Positions 8,892 to 18,787 of a stretch of 64,000 nucleotides of DNA are shown here, in pieces. Every line of letters starts with the position of its first letter. The first letter of the stretch is position 1. The position numbers and the translations under genes are program-made. The stretch is from contig NZ_ML137218.1 of the NCBI RefSeq assembly GCF_004015795.1, positions 2,228,968 to 2,292,967 of the forward strand, in the 5' to 3' direction. This DNA is from Falsirhodobacter deserti. GTDB taxonomy: Bacteria > Pseudomonadota > Alphaproteobacteria > Rhodobacterales > Rhodobacteraceae. The notes under the pieces are model-generated. The model searched no databases, had not been told where the DNA came from, and saw only the letters and a list, made by a program, of their open reading frames with translations.

Positions 8892-9212
8892 TCAGATCGC
8901 GCTTTGGATCCAGTTGGCAAGCGCGGCCTTGGGGGCGGCACCGATCTTGTTGGACACGACTTCGCCGCCCTTGAACATGAACAGGGCCGGGATCCCGCGA
9001 ACGCCCAGCTGGGCCGGGCTGGCGGGGTTCTCGTCCACGTTGACCTTCACGATCTTCACCTTGCCTTCGTATTCGGCCGAAAGCTCTTCCAGGGCCGGAC
9101 CGATCTGACGGCAGGGACCGCACCATTCGGCCCAGAAATCCACGATCACGGGAATATCCGATTGACGGACTTCGGCATCGAAAGTGGCATCGGTAACGGG
9201 AACGGTGGCCAT
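8892..9212 (-). CDS. trxA: Thioredoxin 1
   Basis: This 106-residue cytosolic disulfide reductase has the WCGPC active site at residues 30-34 (Cys31, Cys34) and the conserved cis-Pro in RGIPALFMF. The start at 9212 ([15 protein letters not shown]) gives the normal length; longer frames upstream are spurious. It is monocistronic here, with its own promoter and terminator. In related genomes I recall trxA following addA directly; here the rhamnose cluster lies between them. Confidence 0.97.
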   Translation of the reverse strand: MATVPVTDATFDAEVRQSDIPVIVDFWAEWCGPCRQIGPALEELSAEYEGKVKIVKVNVDENPASPAQLGVRGIPALFMFKGGEVVSNKIGAAPKAALANWIQSAI

Positions 9213-9240
9213 CGGGGCAACTCCTATCTGATTGGCATCA

Positions 9241-9269
9241 GACGTAGGCACCGCACCATTTGCCGTCAA
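9241..9269 (-). promoter_or_regulatory. Candidate sigma-70 promoter of trxA
   Basis: Minus strand TTGACG (9264-9269), 17-base spacer, TACGTC (9241-9246), 29 bases ahead of the trxA start. The -35 is near consensus; the -10 is weak. Confidence 0.45.
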
Positions 9270-9336
9270 GGACCGGCATTTTGCTTGCATGATGAAGGTC
9301 GAAAGGCCATCCCTTGGTGCAACGAGAGGATGGTGC

Positions 9337-9903
9337 ATGCAGATCGAGACAACAACCCTTGAGGGTGTTCTTCTTCTGACCCCTCGCCGGTTCGGCGATG
9401 CGCGGGGTTTCTTTTCCGAAAGCTGGAACCGGCGGACGCTGCAACAGGCGGGGGTGGAGCTGCCGGACTTCGTGCAGGACAACCATTCCATGTCGGCCAA
9501 GGCGGGCACCGTGCGCGGTCTGCACTTCCAGTCGCCGCCCCATGCGCAGGGCAAGCTGGTGCGCTGCGGGCGCGGCGCGCTGTTCGACGTGGCGGTGGAT
9601 GTGCGGCGCGGCAGCCCGACCTATGGCCAGTGGACGGGCGCGGAGCTGAGCTTCGAGAACGGCAAGCAGCTTTGGATTCCCGCAGGCTTCCTGCACGGCT
9701 TCGTCACGCTGACGGACGATACCGAGATCGTTTATAAATGTACCGACCACTATGCGCCCGAATGCGATGGCGCGGTGCGTTGGGACAGCGCGGGCATCGA
9801 CTGGCCGCTGCCTCAGGGCGTGACGCCCGTATTGTCCGACAAGGATGCCGCCGCGCAAGTGCTGGCAGATTTTGAATCTCCCTTCTCGATGGAGCATGCA
9901 TGA
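9337..9903 (+). CDS. rfbC: dTDP-4-dehydrorhamnose 3,5-epimerase
   Basis: RfbC converts dTDP-4-keto-6-deoxyglucose to dTDP-4-keto-rhamnose. The 188-residue cupin has the catalytic His in [20 protein letters not shown] near the N-terminus and GFLHGFVTL. The ATG at 9337 follows GAGAGGA; the longer upstream frame is not family sequence. It is the first of four tightly packed genes (rfbC-rfbB-rfbD-rfbA) and overlaps rfbB by 4 bases. Confidence 0.96.
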   Translation: MQIETTTLEGVLLLTPRRFGDARGFFSESWNRRTLQQAGVELPDFVQDNHSMSAKAGTVRGLHFQSPPHAQGKLVRCGRGALFDVAVDVRRGSPTYGQWTGAELSFENGKQLWIPAGFLHGFVTLTDDTEIVYKCTDHYAPECDGAVRWDSAGIDWPLPQGVTPVLSDKDAAAQVLADFESPFSMEHA

Positions 9904-10940
9904 AACTCCTGATTACCGGCGGGGCCGGCTTTATCGGCTCGGCCGTGGTGCGCCAGGCAATCCGCGACGGCCACTCGGTCGTGAACCTTGACGCGCTGAC
10001 CTATGCCGCCTGCCTTGATAACGTGGCCGAGGCAGCGGAAAGCCCGAACTATGCGTTCGAGCATGCCGATATCCGCGACCGTGCCGCGCTGGACCGGATC
10101 TTCGCGCAGCACAAGCCGGACGCGGTGATGCACCTTGCCGCTGAAAGCCATGTGGACCGGTCCATCGACGGGCCGGGCGATTTCGTGCAAACCAATGTCA
10201 TCGGCACCTTCAACATGCTGGAAGCGGCCCGCGCCTATTGGACGCAGCAGGGCAAGCCGGACACATTCCGTTTCCACCACATCTCCACCGACGAAGTCTT
10301 CGGAAGTCTTGGCGAGACGGGCCAATTCACCGAAGAAACGCCATATGCGCCGAACTCTCCCTATTCGGCGTCAAAGGCGGGATCGGATCACCTGGTGCGG
10401 GCATGGCATGAAACCTACGGCCTGCCGGTGGTGATGACCAACTGCTCCAACAACTATGGCCCTTACCACTTCCCCGACAAGTTGATCCCCGTCGTCATCC
10501 TGAAGGCCTTGGCGGCTGAGCCGATCCCCGTTTATGGCAAGGGCGAAAACGTGCGCGACTGGCTGTATGTGGAGGATCATGCCGACGCGCTGCTGACCGT
10601 GGTCCAGAAGGGCCAGCTTGGCCGCAGCTACAACATCGGCGGCGAGAACGAGGCGAAGAACATCGACATCGTCCGCACCATCTGCGCCATCCTTGATGAA
10701 AAACGTCCCAAGAACGCCCCCTATGCCGACCAGATCACCTTCGTGACCGACCGGCCGGGCCACGACCTGCGCTATGCCATCGATCCGACCCGCATCAGCA
10801 CGGAACTGGGCTGGCGCCCGTCCGTCACGCTGGAACAGGGGCTGGAAAAGACCGTGGACTGGTATCTGGCGAACGAGGCCTGGTGGCGTCCGCTTCAGGA
10901 ACGTCAGGGCGTGGGCCAGCGCCTGGGGGTCAAGGCATGA
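9900..10940 (+). CDS. rfbB: dTDP-glucose 4,6-dehydratase
   Basis: RfbB oxidises and dehydrates dTDP-glucose to dTDP-4-keto-6-deoxyglucose using bound NAD. The 346-residue extended SDR shows [11 protein letters not shown] at residues 7-17, STDEVFG with the catalytic Asp-Glu pair, [14 protein letters not shown] with the Tyr-x3-Lys, and [17 protein letters not shown]. It overlaps rfbC and rfbD by 4 bases each. Confidence 0.97.
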   Translation: MKLLITGGAGFIGSAVVRQAIRDGHSVVNLDALTYAACLDNVAEAAESPNYAFEHADIRDRAALDRIFAQHKPDAVMHLAAESHVDRSIDGPGDFVQTNVIGTFNMLEAARAYWTQQGKPDTFRFHHISTDEVFGSLGETGQFTEETPYAPNSPYSASKAGSDHLVRAWHETYGLPVVMTNCSNNYGPYHFPDKLIPVVILKALAAEPIPVYGKGENVRDWLYVEDHADALLTVVQKGQLGRSYNIGGENEAKNIDIVRTICAILDEKRPKNAPYADQITFVTDRPGHDLRYAIDPTRISTELGWRPSVTLEQGLEKTVDWYLANEAWWRPLQERQGVGQRLGVKA

Positions 10941-11788
10941 AGATCCTCGTCTTCGGACAAACGGGTCAGGTCGCGCGGGAACTGGCGCGGCGTTTGCCAG
11001 ATGCCACCTTCCTGTCGCGCGATCAGGCCGATCTTGCCGATCCCGAAGCCTGCGCCGCCGCAATCCGGAACAGCGATGCAAAGGCATTGATCAACGCTGC
11101 CGCATGGACGGCGGTGGACAAGGCCGAGGCCGAAGAAGATGCCGCCACGGTCATCAACGGCGATGCCCCTGCGGCCATGGCGAAGGTCTGCGCGGCAAAA
11201 GGCATCCCCTTTGTCCACATTTCCACCGACTATGTCTTCGATGGCAGCGGGACGATGCCTTGGAAGCCGGATGATGAAACCGCGCCCATCGGCGCCTATG
11301 GCCGGTCCAAGCTGGCGGGCGAACGGGGCGTGCAGGCCGCGGCAGGCACCCATGCGATCCTGCGCACCTCGTGGGTGTTTTCCGCCCATGGCAACAACTT
11401 CGTCAAGACGATGCTGCGACTGGGTGCCGAACGCGAAAAGCTGACCGTCGTGGCAGACCAGATCGGCGGGCCCACCGCCGCCGCCGATATCGCCGCCACC
11501 TGCATCGCCATGGCAGAGGGGCTGGCCGAGGATCCGGGAAAAACCGGCATCTACCACCTGTCTGGCGCGCCCGACGTAAGCTGGGCCGATTTCGCGCGCG
11601 AGATATTCACCCGTGCCGATCTTGGCGCGGTGGTGGAGGATATCCCCTCCTCCGCCTATCCCACGCCGGCAAAGCGGCCTGAGAATTCACGAATGGAATG
11701 CGGCACCCTTGCCGCCTTCGGCCTGACGCGCCCCGATTGGCGTGTCGGCCTGCAAGATGTGCTGGACGAGTTGGGAGCGGTGAAATGA
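10937..11788 (+). CDS. rfbD: dTDP-4-dehydrorhamnose reductase
   Basis: RfbD reduces dTDP-4-keto-rhamnose to dTDP-L-rhamnose. The 283-residue protein starts [20 protein letters not shown], with the NAD(P) loop GQTGQVA, then STDYVFDG and [12 protein letters not shown] holding the catalytic Tyr and Lys. The ATG overlaps the rfbB stop as ATGA; a longer frame upstream is inside rfbB. The stop overlaps rfbA in the same way. Confidence 0.97.
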   Translation: MKILVFGQTGQVARELARRLPDATFLSRDQADLADPEACAAAIRNSDAKALINAAAWTAVDKAEAEEDAATVINGDAPAAMAKVCAAKGIPFVHISTDYVFDGSGTMPWKPDDETAPIGAYGRSKLAGERGVQAAAGTHAILRTSWVFSAHGNNFVKTMLRLGAEREKLTVVADQIGGPTAAADIAATCIAMAEGLAEDPGKTGIYHLSGAPDVSWADFAREIFTRADLGAVVEDIPSSAYPTPAKRPENSRMECGTLAAFGLTRPDWRVGLQDVLDELGAVK

Positions 11789-12657
11789 CGACACGCAAGG
11801 GTATCATTCTGGCAGGCGGCTCGGGCACGCGGCTTTATCCCATCACCATGGGCGTGTCCAAGCAGCTGCTGCCGCTTTATGACAAGCCGATGATCTATTA
11901 CCCGCTGTCGGTGCTGATGCTGACCGGCATCCGCGAGATTGCGATCATCACGACGCCCCAGGATCAGGACCAGTTCCAGCGCCTGATGGGCGATGGCAGC
12001 CAATGGGGGATCGAGATCACGTGGCTGGTCCAGCCTTCCCCCGACGGGCTGGCGCAAGCCTATCTGATCGCCGAAGAATTCCTGGCAGGCGCGCCTTCGG
12101 CAATGGTTCTGGGAGACAACATCTTCTTCGGCCACGGCCTGCCGAACCTTCTGCGGGCGGCGGATGCGCAGGCCACGGGCGGGACCGTCTTCGGCTATCA
12201 TGTTGCCGATCCCGAACGGTATGGCGTGGTGGCCTTCGATGAAACCGGCCGCGTCAGCACGATCATCGAAAAGCCGGACGTGCCGCCGTCAAACTATGCC
12301 GTCACGGGGCTTTACTTCCTTGACGGCTCGGCCCCGGAACGCGCGGGCCGGGTTGAACCTTCGGCACGCGGAGAGTTGGAGATCACCTCCCTGCTGGAGA
12401 TGTATCTGGAAGATGGCGCACTGACGGTGCAGCAGATGGGCCGCGGTTATGCTTGGCTGGACACCGGCACCCATGCCAGCCTTCTGGATGCCGGCAACTT
12501 CGTGCGCACGCTGGAGGAGCGTCAGGGCCTGCAAACCGGCAGCCCGGACGAGATCGCCTATCAGCAGGGCTGGATCGACGAGCATCAGCTTGCCGACCGC
12601 ATCCGCCTGTTCCGCAAGACCAACTATGGCAAGGCGCTTCAGGACCTGCTGCGCTGA
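11785..12657 (+). CDS. rfbA: Glucose-1-phosphate thymidylyltransferase
   Basis: RfbA makes dTDP-glucose from glucose-1-phosphate and dTTP, the entry step of dTDP-rhamnose synthesis. The 290-residue product begins [20 protein letters not shown] with the nucleotide loop GGSGTRLYP, then KQLLPLYDKPMIYYPLS and ILGDNIFFGHG-like sequence. It ends the rhamnose operon and runs 19 bases into the end of addA on the other strand. No glycosyltransferase or polysaccharide export gene is linked, so the fate of the rhamnose is not shown here. Confidence 0.97.
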   Translation: MTTRKGIILAGGSGTRLYPITMGVSKQLLPLYDKPMIYYPLSVLMLTGIREIAIITTPQDQDQFQRLMGDGSQWGIEITWLVQPSPDGLAQAYLIAEEFLAGAPSAMVLGDNIFFGHGLPNLLRAADAQATGGTVFGYHVADPERYGVVAFDETGRVSTIIEKPDVPPSNYAVTGLYFLDGSAPERAGRVEPSARGELEITSLLEMYLEDGALTVQQMGRGYAWLDTGTHASLLDAGNFVRTLEERQGLQTGSPDEIAYQQGWIDEHQLADRIRLFRKTNYGKALQDLLR

Positions 12658-15600
12658 AGCGCTTCGGCGATGGCTTTTGGCGGCAGCGGCATCAAGGTGC
12701 CGCCCCGCGTCCAAAGGATCGCCGTTTCCACCCGCCGGTCGGTCCAGACCTGCGCCAGCGCATGGGCATAAGCGCCCATCTGGCGCAGGATACCTTCGGG
12801 CACCTGTCCGGCATCGGCCGGCACCGTCATGTTCGACTTGAAGTCGATGGCCAGCACCCGATCATCACGCACGATCAGCCGGTCGATGGTGCCGTAAAGC
12901 CGCTCTCCGAACAGATCGGCGGTGATGGGCACCTCTGCCAGCGTATCGGGCGCGAAGATGGCCGGATGGGCGGCGATGACCGCCTGCGCCTCGGCCAGAA
13001 GGTCGGGATCGTCCGGCACCAGGTGGGCAGCAAGGGCGGCGGGATCGTCAGCCTGCGGCAGATGTTCCAGAAGCAGGTGCAGACGGGTTCCGCGCAACTT
13101 GGCGGCCTCCTCCTCCTGCCCCTCTCCCGCAAGAGCCTTCGCCCCGCCAAGGTTTGACGGCGAAAGAAGCACGGGATCATGGACGGGATCTGCCGCATGG
13201 CGCAGCGTCCAGTCAGGCAGCGTTGTGCGAACCGCGGCAGGTGCAGCTTCCGCGGGCCTTGGTTCGGGCCAAGTGCCGTCTTCCAGCAGAAGCCCGCCCT
13301 GATACTCCACGGCACCGGCCCGTTCCATTCCCTGCCGGATCAGGTTGAACCAGTTGCCTTCCTGTTTCACATCGCCCGCTGCGGCCGCAATCAGCCAGCA
13401 CTGGGCGCGCGTCAGGGCCACATAAAGCAGCCGCAACGATTCCGCCTCCCTCGCGGCCTTGCGCGAAGCGAGTGCATCGGCCATGGCGGCCGGCGCCTCG
13501 GCCTGCGCGACTTTCCAAAGTGTGCCGCCTTCCACGGCCACCAGATCGTCCCGATCCTGTGCGCGGTGATCGGCAATGTCGGGCAGGATGACGATGGGCG
13601 CCTCCAGCCCCTTTGCGCCATGCACGGTCATCACGCGGATCATGCGGCCCGCGCTGTCCATGCGGCGCTTCACCTCCACCTCGTCGGTGGTCAGCCATGA
13701 CAGGAACCCCGTCAGGCTGGGCACGTCCGTCCGTTCATAGGCCAGCGCCTGCGACAGCAACTCGTCGATGCCGTCCTCGGCCTCGGTGCCAAGGCGGGCC
13801 AGCAGGCGGCGGCGTCCGTCATGGCGTGTCAGAACCCGTTCGATCAGGTCGTAAGGGCGCAGGAAATCCGAAGTGTTGCGCAGATCGCGCAGGATGCGGG
13901 TGGCTTCCGTTTCCTCGTGCCGCAGGGCCGCCCAAAGATAGCCGTCGCGCGGCTGGGCCAAGCGGTAAAGCTGGTCCTCGCTCCACCCGAAGAGGGGAGA
14001 GCGCAGAACGGCTGCCAGCGACAGGTCATCCTCGGGCGTGGACAGGAAGGACAGCAGCGCCGTCAGATCGCGCACCGCAAGCTCTGCGCCCAGCTTCAGC
14101 CGGTCCGCGCCTGCGATGGGCAGGCCCGCAACCTTGCAGGCCCGGATCAATGGGTTGAACACGCCGCCCCGCCCGCGCACCAGGATCAGGAAATCCCCCG
14201 CATGGCAGGGACGGAAGCCGCGCCCGTCAGGAATCTGCACGCCTTTGCGGATCATCTCGCCGATGCGATCGGCGATCCGGGTTGCCAGCCGCGCATGGTG
14301 ATGTTCGTCCGAAATCAGGTCGACCGGGCTGGACCAGTCCTCGTCCTCCGGTGTTTCGGAAGGTTCGACCACCGGCCAAAGCTCTGCCCGGCCCGGCATG
14401 TCGCGGAAGGCGATATGACGCATCGCGCCGCCAAGCGCTTCGGGCGGGGTATCATCGAATGTTCGGTCCACAAGCCGCAGAACCGTGGCAGACGACCGGA
14501 AGGAATGTTCCAGCTGCAGATCCTGCAGGCCCTGCCGCGCTTCGGCCAGGCGTTCGGCGAAATGAAGCTTCATGCGGTCAAACGCCGCGACATCCGCCCC
14601 TTGGAACGAATAGATCGACTGCTTCTTGTCACCCACCACGAAGATGGTCCGTTCCACGTCCCGCGCGCCCATCCCCGAGGAGAATTCCTGCGCCAGAAGC
14701 TCGATCACGCGCCATTGTTCGGGCGAGGTGTCCTGCGCTTCATCGACAAGGATGTGGTCGATGCCGCCATCCAGCCTGAACAGCACCCATTGCGCCACCG
14801 AAGGGTCCGTCAGCAGATGCACAGTCCGGCGGATCAGGTCATCGAAGTCCAGCCAGCCGCGTGCGGCCTTGCGCTTGTCGTATTCGGGCAGGAACACGGC
14901 GGCAAAGGCGTGCAGGGCGCAGCTTCTTTCCGCCGCCCGCAGGGCAAGGCGCTGGAGGCGCGCCTCCTCCACCCGCCGCATCAGGTCTTCCAGACGGTCC
15001 AGAAGGGGGCCAAGCGCGGCACGCGTCGCCTTGGTGGGAAAGCTGCCGATCTTGGCGGTGAACGGCTCCTTCGCGCCGGAGCCCGTCAGCAGCACATCTT
15101 CCAGCGCGGCAAGGCCGGCCATGTCGGGTGCGATGCGAAGTTTCGGCGCGTTCCTGACATCGGTGGCGCTGCCTGCAGCCATGATGTCGGCCACCTGCGC
15201 CAGCCACTCCGCCTCCCCTCCAAGGAAAACGCGGGAAAGAAGGATGTCGGCATCCATCCCTTCGGCCAGCCCGCAGGCGGTACGGATCTGCGCCTCGGTC
15301 ATGGGCGGCACAAGCCCGTCGCGCTGGCTGGCGATCTGGGCGGAAAGATCGGCGAAATCGGTTCCCGTGAAGGCGCGGGCCAGCGTTTCCACCGCATCGG
15401 GGGCAAGGCGGTCAGCCATCTCCTCGATGATGTCCTCGCGCAGAAGGGCGGCGGCGCGGTCGTCCATTTCGGTGAAGCTGGGCGAAACGCCCGCCTCCAG
15501 CGGAAAGCGCCGCAGCAGCGTCGCGCAGAACGAGTGGATCGTCTGGATCCGCAGCCCGCCGGGCGTTTCGATAGCGCGCGCGAACAACCGACGCGCCTTG

Positions 15601-15902
15601 GCCAGCGTGTCGGGGGCCATCGCCCCCACGCCAAGCTGCGACAGCGCCTCGGTCAGGGCGGCATCTTCCAGCATCGCCCATTCGCCAAGGCGGCGGAACA
15701 GGCGGTTCTGCATCTCGGTCGCGGCGGCCTTGGTATAGGTCAGGCACAGGATGCGCTGGGGGGACACGTCGGCCAGCAGCAGCCGCGCCACGCGATCGGT
15801 CAGCACGCGCGTCTTGCCGGAGCCCGCATTGGCCGAGAGCCAAGTGGAGGCATCGGGCCGCGCGGCCGTCACCTGCCGAAGGGTGGCGTCGTCCATCTTC
15901 AT
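12639..15902 (-). CDS. addA: Double-strand break repair helicase-nuclease AddA (alphaproteobacterial type)
   Basis: AddA is the UvrD-like helicase plus nuclease subunit that processes DNA ends for RecA-dependent repair. The 1087-residue protein has Walker A ANAGSGKTRVL (about residues 28-38), LTYTKAAATEM, Walker B ILVDEAQDTSPEQW, VTVHGAKGLEAPIVI (motif V/VI region) and a C-terminal PD-(D/E)xK nuclease (LYGTIDRLIVRDDRVLAIDF). The start at 15902 overlaps the addB stop as ATGA; an ATG at 15896 is also possible. Last gene of a minus-strand run, convergent with rfbA. Confidence 0.95.
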   Translation of the reverse strand: MKMDDATLRQVTAARPDASTWLSANAGSGKTRVLTDRVARLLLADVSPQRILCLTYTKAAATEMQNRLFRRLGEWAMLEDAALTEALSQLGVGAMAPDTLAKARRLFARAIETPGGLRIQTIHSFCATLLRRFPLEAGVSPSFTEMDDRAAALLREDIIEEMADRLAPDAVETLARAFTGTDFADLSAQIASQRDGLVPPMTEAQIRTACGLAEGMDADILLSRVFLGGEAEWLAQVADIMAAGSATDVRNAPKLRIAPDMAGLAALEDVLLTGSGAKEPFTAKIGSFPTKATRAALGPLLDRLEDLMRRVEEARLQRLALRAAERSCALHAFAAVFLPEYDKRKAARGWLDFDDLIRRTVHLLTDPSVAQWVLFRLDGGIDHILVDEAQDTSPEQWRVIELLAQEFSSGMGARDVERTIFVVGDKKQSIYSFQGADVAAFDRMKLHFAERLAEARQGLQDLQLEHSFRSSATVLRLVDRTFDDTPPEALGGAMRHIAFRDMPGRAELWPVVEPSETPEDEDWSSPVDLISDEHHHARLATRIADRIGEMIRKGVQIPDGRGFRPCHAGDFLILVRGRGGVFNPLIRACKVAGLPIAGADRLKLGAELAVRDLTALLSFLSTPEDDLSLAAVLRSPLFGWSEDQLYRLAQPRDGYLWAALRHEETEATRILRDLRNTSDFLRPYDLIERVLTRHDGRRRLLARLGTEAEDGIDELLSQALAYERTDVPSLTGFLSWLTTDEVEVKRRMDSAGRMIRVMTVHGAKGLEAPIVILPDIADHRAQDRDDLVAVEGGTLWKVAQAEAPAAMADALASRKAAREAESLRLLYVALTRAQCWLIAAAAGDVKQEGNWFNLIRQGMERAGAVEYQGGLLLEDGTWPEPRPAEAAPAAVRTTLPDWTLRHAADPVHDPVLLSPSNLGGAKALAGEGQEEEAAKLRGTRLHLLLEHLPQADDPAALAAHLVPDDPDLLAEAQAVIAAHPAIFAPDTLAEVPITADLFGERLYGTIDRLIVRDDRVLAIDFKSNMTVPADAGQVPEGILRQMGAYAHALAQVWTDRRVETAILWTRGGTLMPLPPKAIAEALQRSRS

Positions 15903-18787
15903 CCCACATCCTCCGGTACGGAAGGATCCTGCATTTCCCATTCCCCGAACCGCGCAAGGTGATCGTAATCGCCCGCCATCCGATCCTCGAACACGGCGCG
16001 GCGGGCGGAATAGCCCTGACCCCGGTTCATGTACTGCCCGACCAGCGCATGAAGCTGTTCCCAGACCTGCCCCAGAATCTGCTCCGTGATTTCGGTCGCC
16101 TCTATCTTCGGTTTCGTTCCCAACCCGATATAGCTGACGCGGGAAACCGGTGTCGGCCCCAGCGCCTTGAAGCCGCCGCGTTCGGCCATAGCCGCTTCAA
16201 GCAGCAGTTGCTTTTCGAAGGCGGCCTGCTGTTTTTGCGTGGGCGGGGTTCCGGTCTTGTAATCCACGATGTGCAGCGTGCCGTCGGGCAGCCGGTCGAT
16301 CCGGTCGGGGCGGGCCGTCAGGCGGAAATCCAGCGGCTCCACCGGAACGCCGCCGGATTCTTCCAGCCATACAGGCTCGGCATCCGAGGATCGCTCCAGC
16401 GCAAGGAAGAACTCGGCCGCGCGTTCCATCCGCGCCAGCCACAGGGCCCGGGCTGCGGGCCACGGCACATCCTCGGCCAGCACCTGCGCGGCGGTGGCCA
16501 TCAGGCGTGCATGGGTCGGGTCGCCCCCGTCGCGCACAAAGGTTTCCAGAATGCGGTGCAGGACCGACCCGCGCAGCCGGGCATCCGGCGTTTGCCGCAG
16601 CGGATCAAGCGGCTTCAGCCGCAGCACATGGCGGGCATAGATGGCATAAGGATCGCGGATCAGCGTGCGGATGCCGGTCACGGCCAGCTGGCGCGGACGG
16701 ACCTCCACCGGCGGGCGCGGTGCGGGGCGCTTTGCCAGCGGCACCGGATCGCCCGGCGCTTCCAGCTGTGCGGCCAGATCCAGCCATGCGCGACCCTTTG
16801 TGCGCATCTCGGCCAGGGCGGCGGGGCCGTTCTGCGCCGGAAGGCCCTCCATAAGGTTCTGAAGGCGGTTCAGCCAGCGCGAGGGCACTGTCTCCGCCTC
16901 GGCATCGCGGGTGGCGCGGGACAGCACCACCTCGGGCAAGGCAACCGCCTGCTGGTAATCGTGCGAGGACAGACCGATCTGCCGTTCCGGCAGCAGCAGC
17001 CCCGCCTGAAGCCGCATCTGCCGGTTCAGCCACGGGTCCGGATCGGGCAAGGCAGGCCAGATGCCATCGTTCAGCCCGCCAAGGATCACAAGGTCGGCGC
17101 CCTGCACCCGTGCCTCCAGCGTGCCCCAGATCATGATGCGCGGATGGGCGGCAACCGTTTCGCGAACCTCACCGCGCGACAGCACGCTGTCGAACAGTTC
17201 GGCATAGTCGGCGGGCCCCATCTCTCCGCCATGCTCCGCCTCGGCGCGCAGATCGCCGATGACGCGCAGGGCGGCTTCCCCTGCGGCGCCATCCCAAAGG
17301 CTGCCGCTTCCATCCGATCCGGGCCCTGCAGCCAGCCGCTCGGCCACGGCAAGGTGATGTTCCAGATGCGCGGCAAGGCTGCGGGTGCCCACCATCTCCA
17401 GCCCGTCAAGCGTTCGGCCGATCCATGCCGCCCACTCTGTCACGCCATCGGCGGGGCGGGCTTCGGCCCAGGCCACCAGATCCTCCGAGGTGGGGAAGGG
17501 CGGGCCGTTGCGGCGCAGATGCAGTTCCAGATCCCGCGTCCAGCGCAGGTGGTTACCGCGGTCCGCCCCCGTGGCCGCCAAGGGATGCTTCAGCAGCGTC
17601 AGCAGTGCCTCGGGCGTGAGGCGGCGGCCCGGAAGATGGGCAAGGTGGCGGAACAGGCGGCCTGCGGCCGTTTGCTGAAGCGGTTCCCCCGCGGAATCGT
17701 CGGGTATGATGCCCCAACGGTCCAGCGCCGCCGCCACCATCCGCGTCAGCCCCCGATCCGGAGAGATGAGGGCCGCGCGCTGCCCATCCTCGGCCGCCTT
17801 GCGCAGGATCAGCGCGATCGCCTGCGCTTCCAAGCGGGGGCGCGGCGCCTCGATCAGTGTCATGCCCTCTGACGCCTTGCGCAGGCAGCCAATGTGCCGC
17901 CCTTCCGAAAGCCACTGATCCGTCACCGGCGCGGGCCGCAGCGAAAGAGAGATCAGCCGGTTGCGCACCGGCGCAACCGGCGCGTCATCGGTCCAGTCGG
18001 TTACATCCGCAGGCGTCAGGTCCAGATCGCGCAGCAGGCGGTGGAACCGGTACTGGGGATGATCCTCGGCGGTCAGTGCATCGGTCAGGCTGTCCCAGAC
18101 CGGCAGGGGCAGGTCGCGGTCAAAGCCCGGCAGCACCAGCGCCCCCTGTTCCAGTTGCGCCACGCCCCGCATGAACAAAGCCGTGGCACCGCGCGATCCG
18201 GTGGAACCGGCGATGATCACCGGCCCGTCCGGCGGAACCGCCTGCCAGCGGGCCACCAGCGCCACCGCGGCAAGGCGCAGGCGGCGGTCTGCACTTGGCT
18301 GTTCGGCGAAAATGGGGGCGACGATGGAGAGGAAAGCCTGCGTCCGCGCCCAGTGGGCCGAGTGGTGCGAGACATCCAGCGCGGCCAGCGCCTCCGGCGG
18401 GACATCCTCCTGTCCCATCTCTCCCAGAAGGGTGGCGAGGCTGTCGGCCAGATCGAAGGTGGCGGCGCGGGGGGCAAGGTCGGGCTGGGCCTTCAGCAGT
18501 GCCGTGATCAGCCGGGCCAGTTCCAGCCGCAGGCGCAGGGGCGGGATCGCATCGGGCAGGTCGGGCACAAGGGCGGGCAAATCACCCAGCAGGTGGATGC
18601 GGGGCAGAAGGCGCGCCCCCCTTGCCGTCAGGATATCCACCACCCGCCGCCGCATCCGCGCGGTGTTCAGGAACAGGCGAACCTTCGCCATCGCCTCGGG
18701 GGGCTGGCCTTCCATGCGGGCCAGAAGCCCCCTTACCAGCGCGGACGGGAAATCGACGCCCAGCGGAACGGCGGAAACCTCAGCCAT
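15899..18787 (-). CDS. addB: Double-strand break repair protein AddB (alphaproteobacterial type)
   Basis: AddB is the partner of AddA, with an inactivated helicase-like core and a C-terminal nuclease. The 962-residue product starts MAEVSAVPLGVDFPSALVRG. The nuclease is visible near residue 850-880 as LTARPDRIDRLPDGTLHIVDY followed by KTGTPPTQKQ (Asp, and Asp-x-Lys). I see no good Walker A at the N-terminus, as expected for this branch. It overlaps the MurU-like gene by 8 bases upstream and addA by 4 downstream. Confidence 0.94.
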   Translation of the reverse strand: MAEVSAVPLGVDFPSALVRGLLARMEGQPPEAMAKVRLFLNTARMRRRVVDILTARGARLLPRIHLLGDLPALVPDLPDAIPPLRLRLELARLITALLKAQPDLAPRAATFDLADSLATLLGEMGQEDVPPEALAALDVSHHSAHWARTQAFLSIVAPIFAEQPSADRRLRLAAVALVARWQAVPPDGPVIIAGSTGSRGATALFMRGVAQLEQGALVLPGFDRDLPLPVWDSLTDALTAEDHPQYRFHRLLRDLDLTPADVTDWTDDAPVAPVRNRLISLSLRPAPVTDQWLSEGRHIGCLRKASEGMTLIEAPRPRLEAQAIALILRKAAEDGQRAALISPDRGLTRMVAAALDRWGIIPDDSAGEPLQQTAAGRLFRHLAHLPGRRLTPEALLTLLKHPLAATGADRGNHLRWTRDLELHLRRNGPPFPTSEDLVAWAEARPADGVTEWAAWIGRTLDGLEMVGTRSLAAHLEHHLAVAERLAAGPGSDGSGSLWDGAAGEAALRVIGDLRAEAEHGGEMGPADYAELFDSVLSRGEVRETVAAHPRIMIWGTLEARVQGADLVILGGLNDGIWPALPDPDPWLNRQMRLQAGLLLPERQIGLSSHDYQQAVALPEVVLSRATRDAEAETVPSRWLNRLQNLMEGLPAQNGPAALAEMRTKGRAWLDLAAQLEAPGDPVPLAKRPAPRPPVEVRPRQLAVTGIRTLIRDPYAIYARHVLRLKPLDPLRQTPDARLRGSVLHRILETFVRDGGDPTHARLMATAAQVLAEDVPWPAARALWLARMERAAEFFLALERSSDAEPVWLEESGGVPVEPLDFRLTARPDRIDRLPDGTLHIVDYKTGTPPTQKQQAAFEKQLLLEAAMAERGGFKALGPTPVSRVSYIGLGTKPKIEATEITEQILGQVWEQLHALVGQYMNRGQGYSARRAVFEDRMAGDYDHLARFGEWEMQDPSVPEDVG

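Noticed and set aside
13821..15962. A 713-codon open frame on the plus strand
   Set aside because: It is antisense to addA, lacks domain motifs, has no plausible ribosome site and mirrors the GC-rich third positions of addA.
15959..17872. A 637-codon plus-strand frame opposite addB
   Set aside because: Shadow of addB with low-complexity Gln/Arg/His composition and no family motifs.
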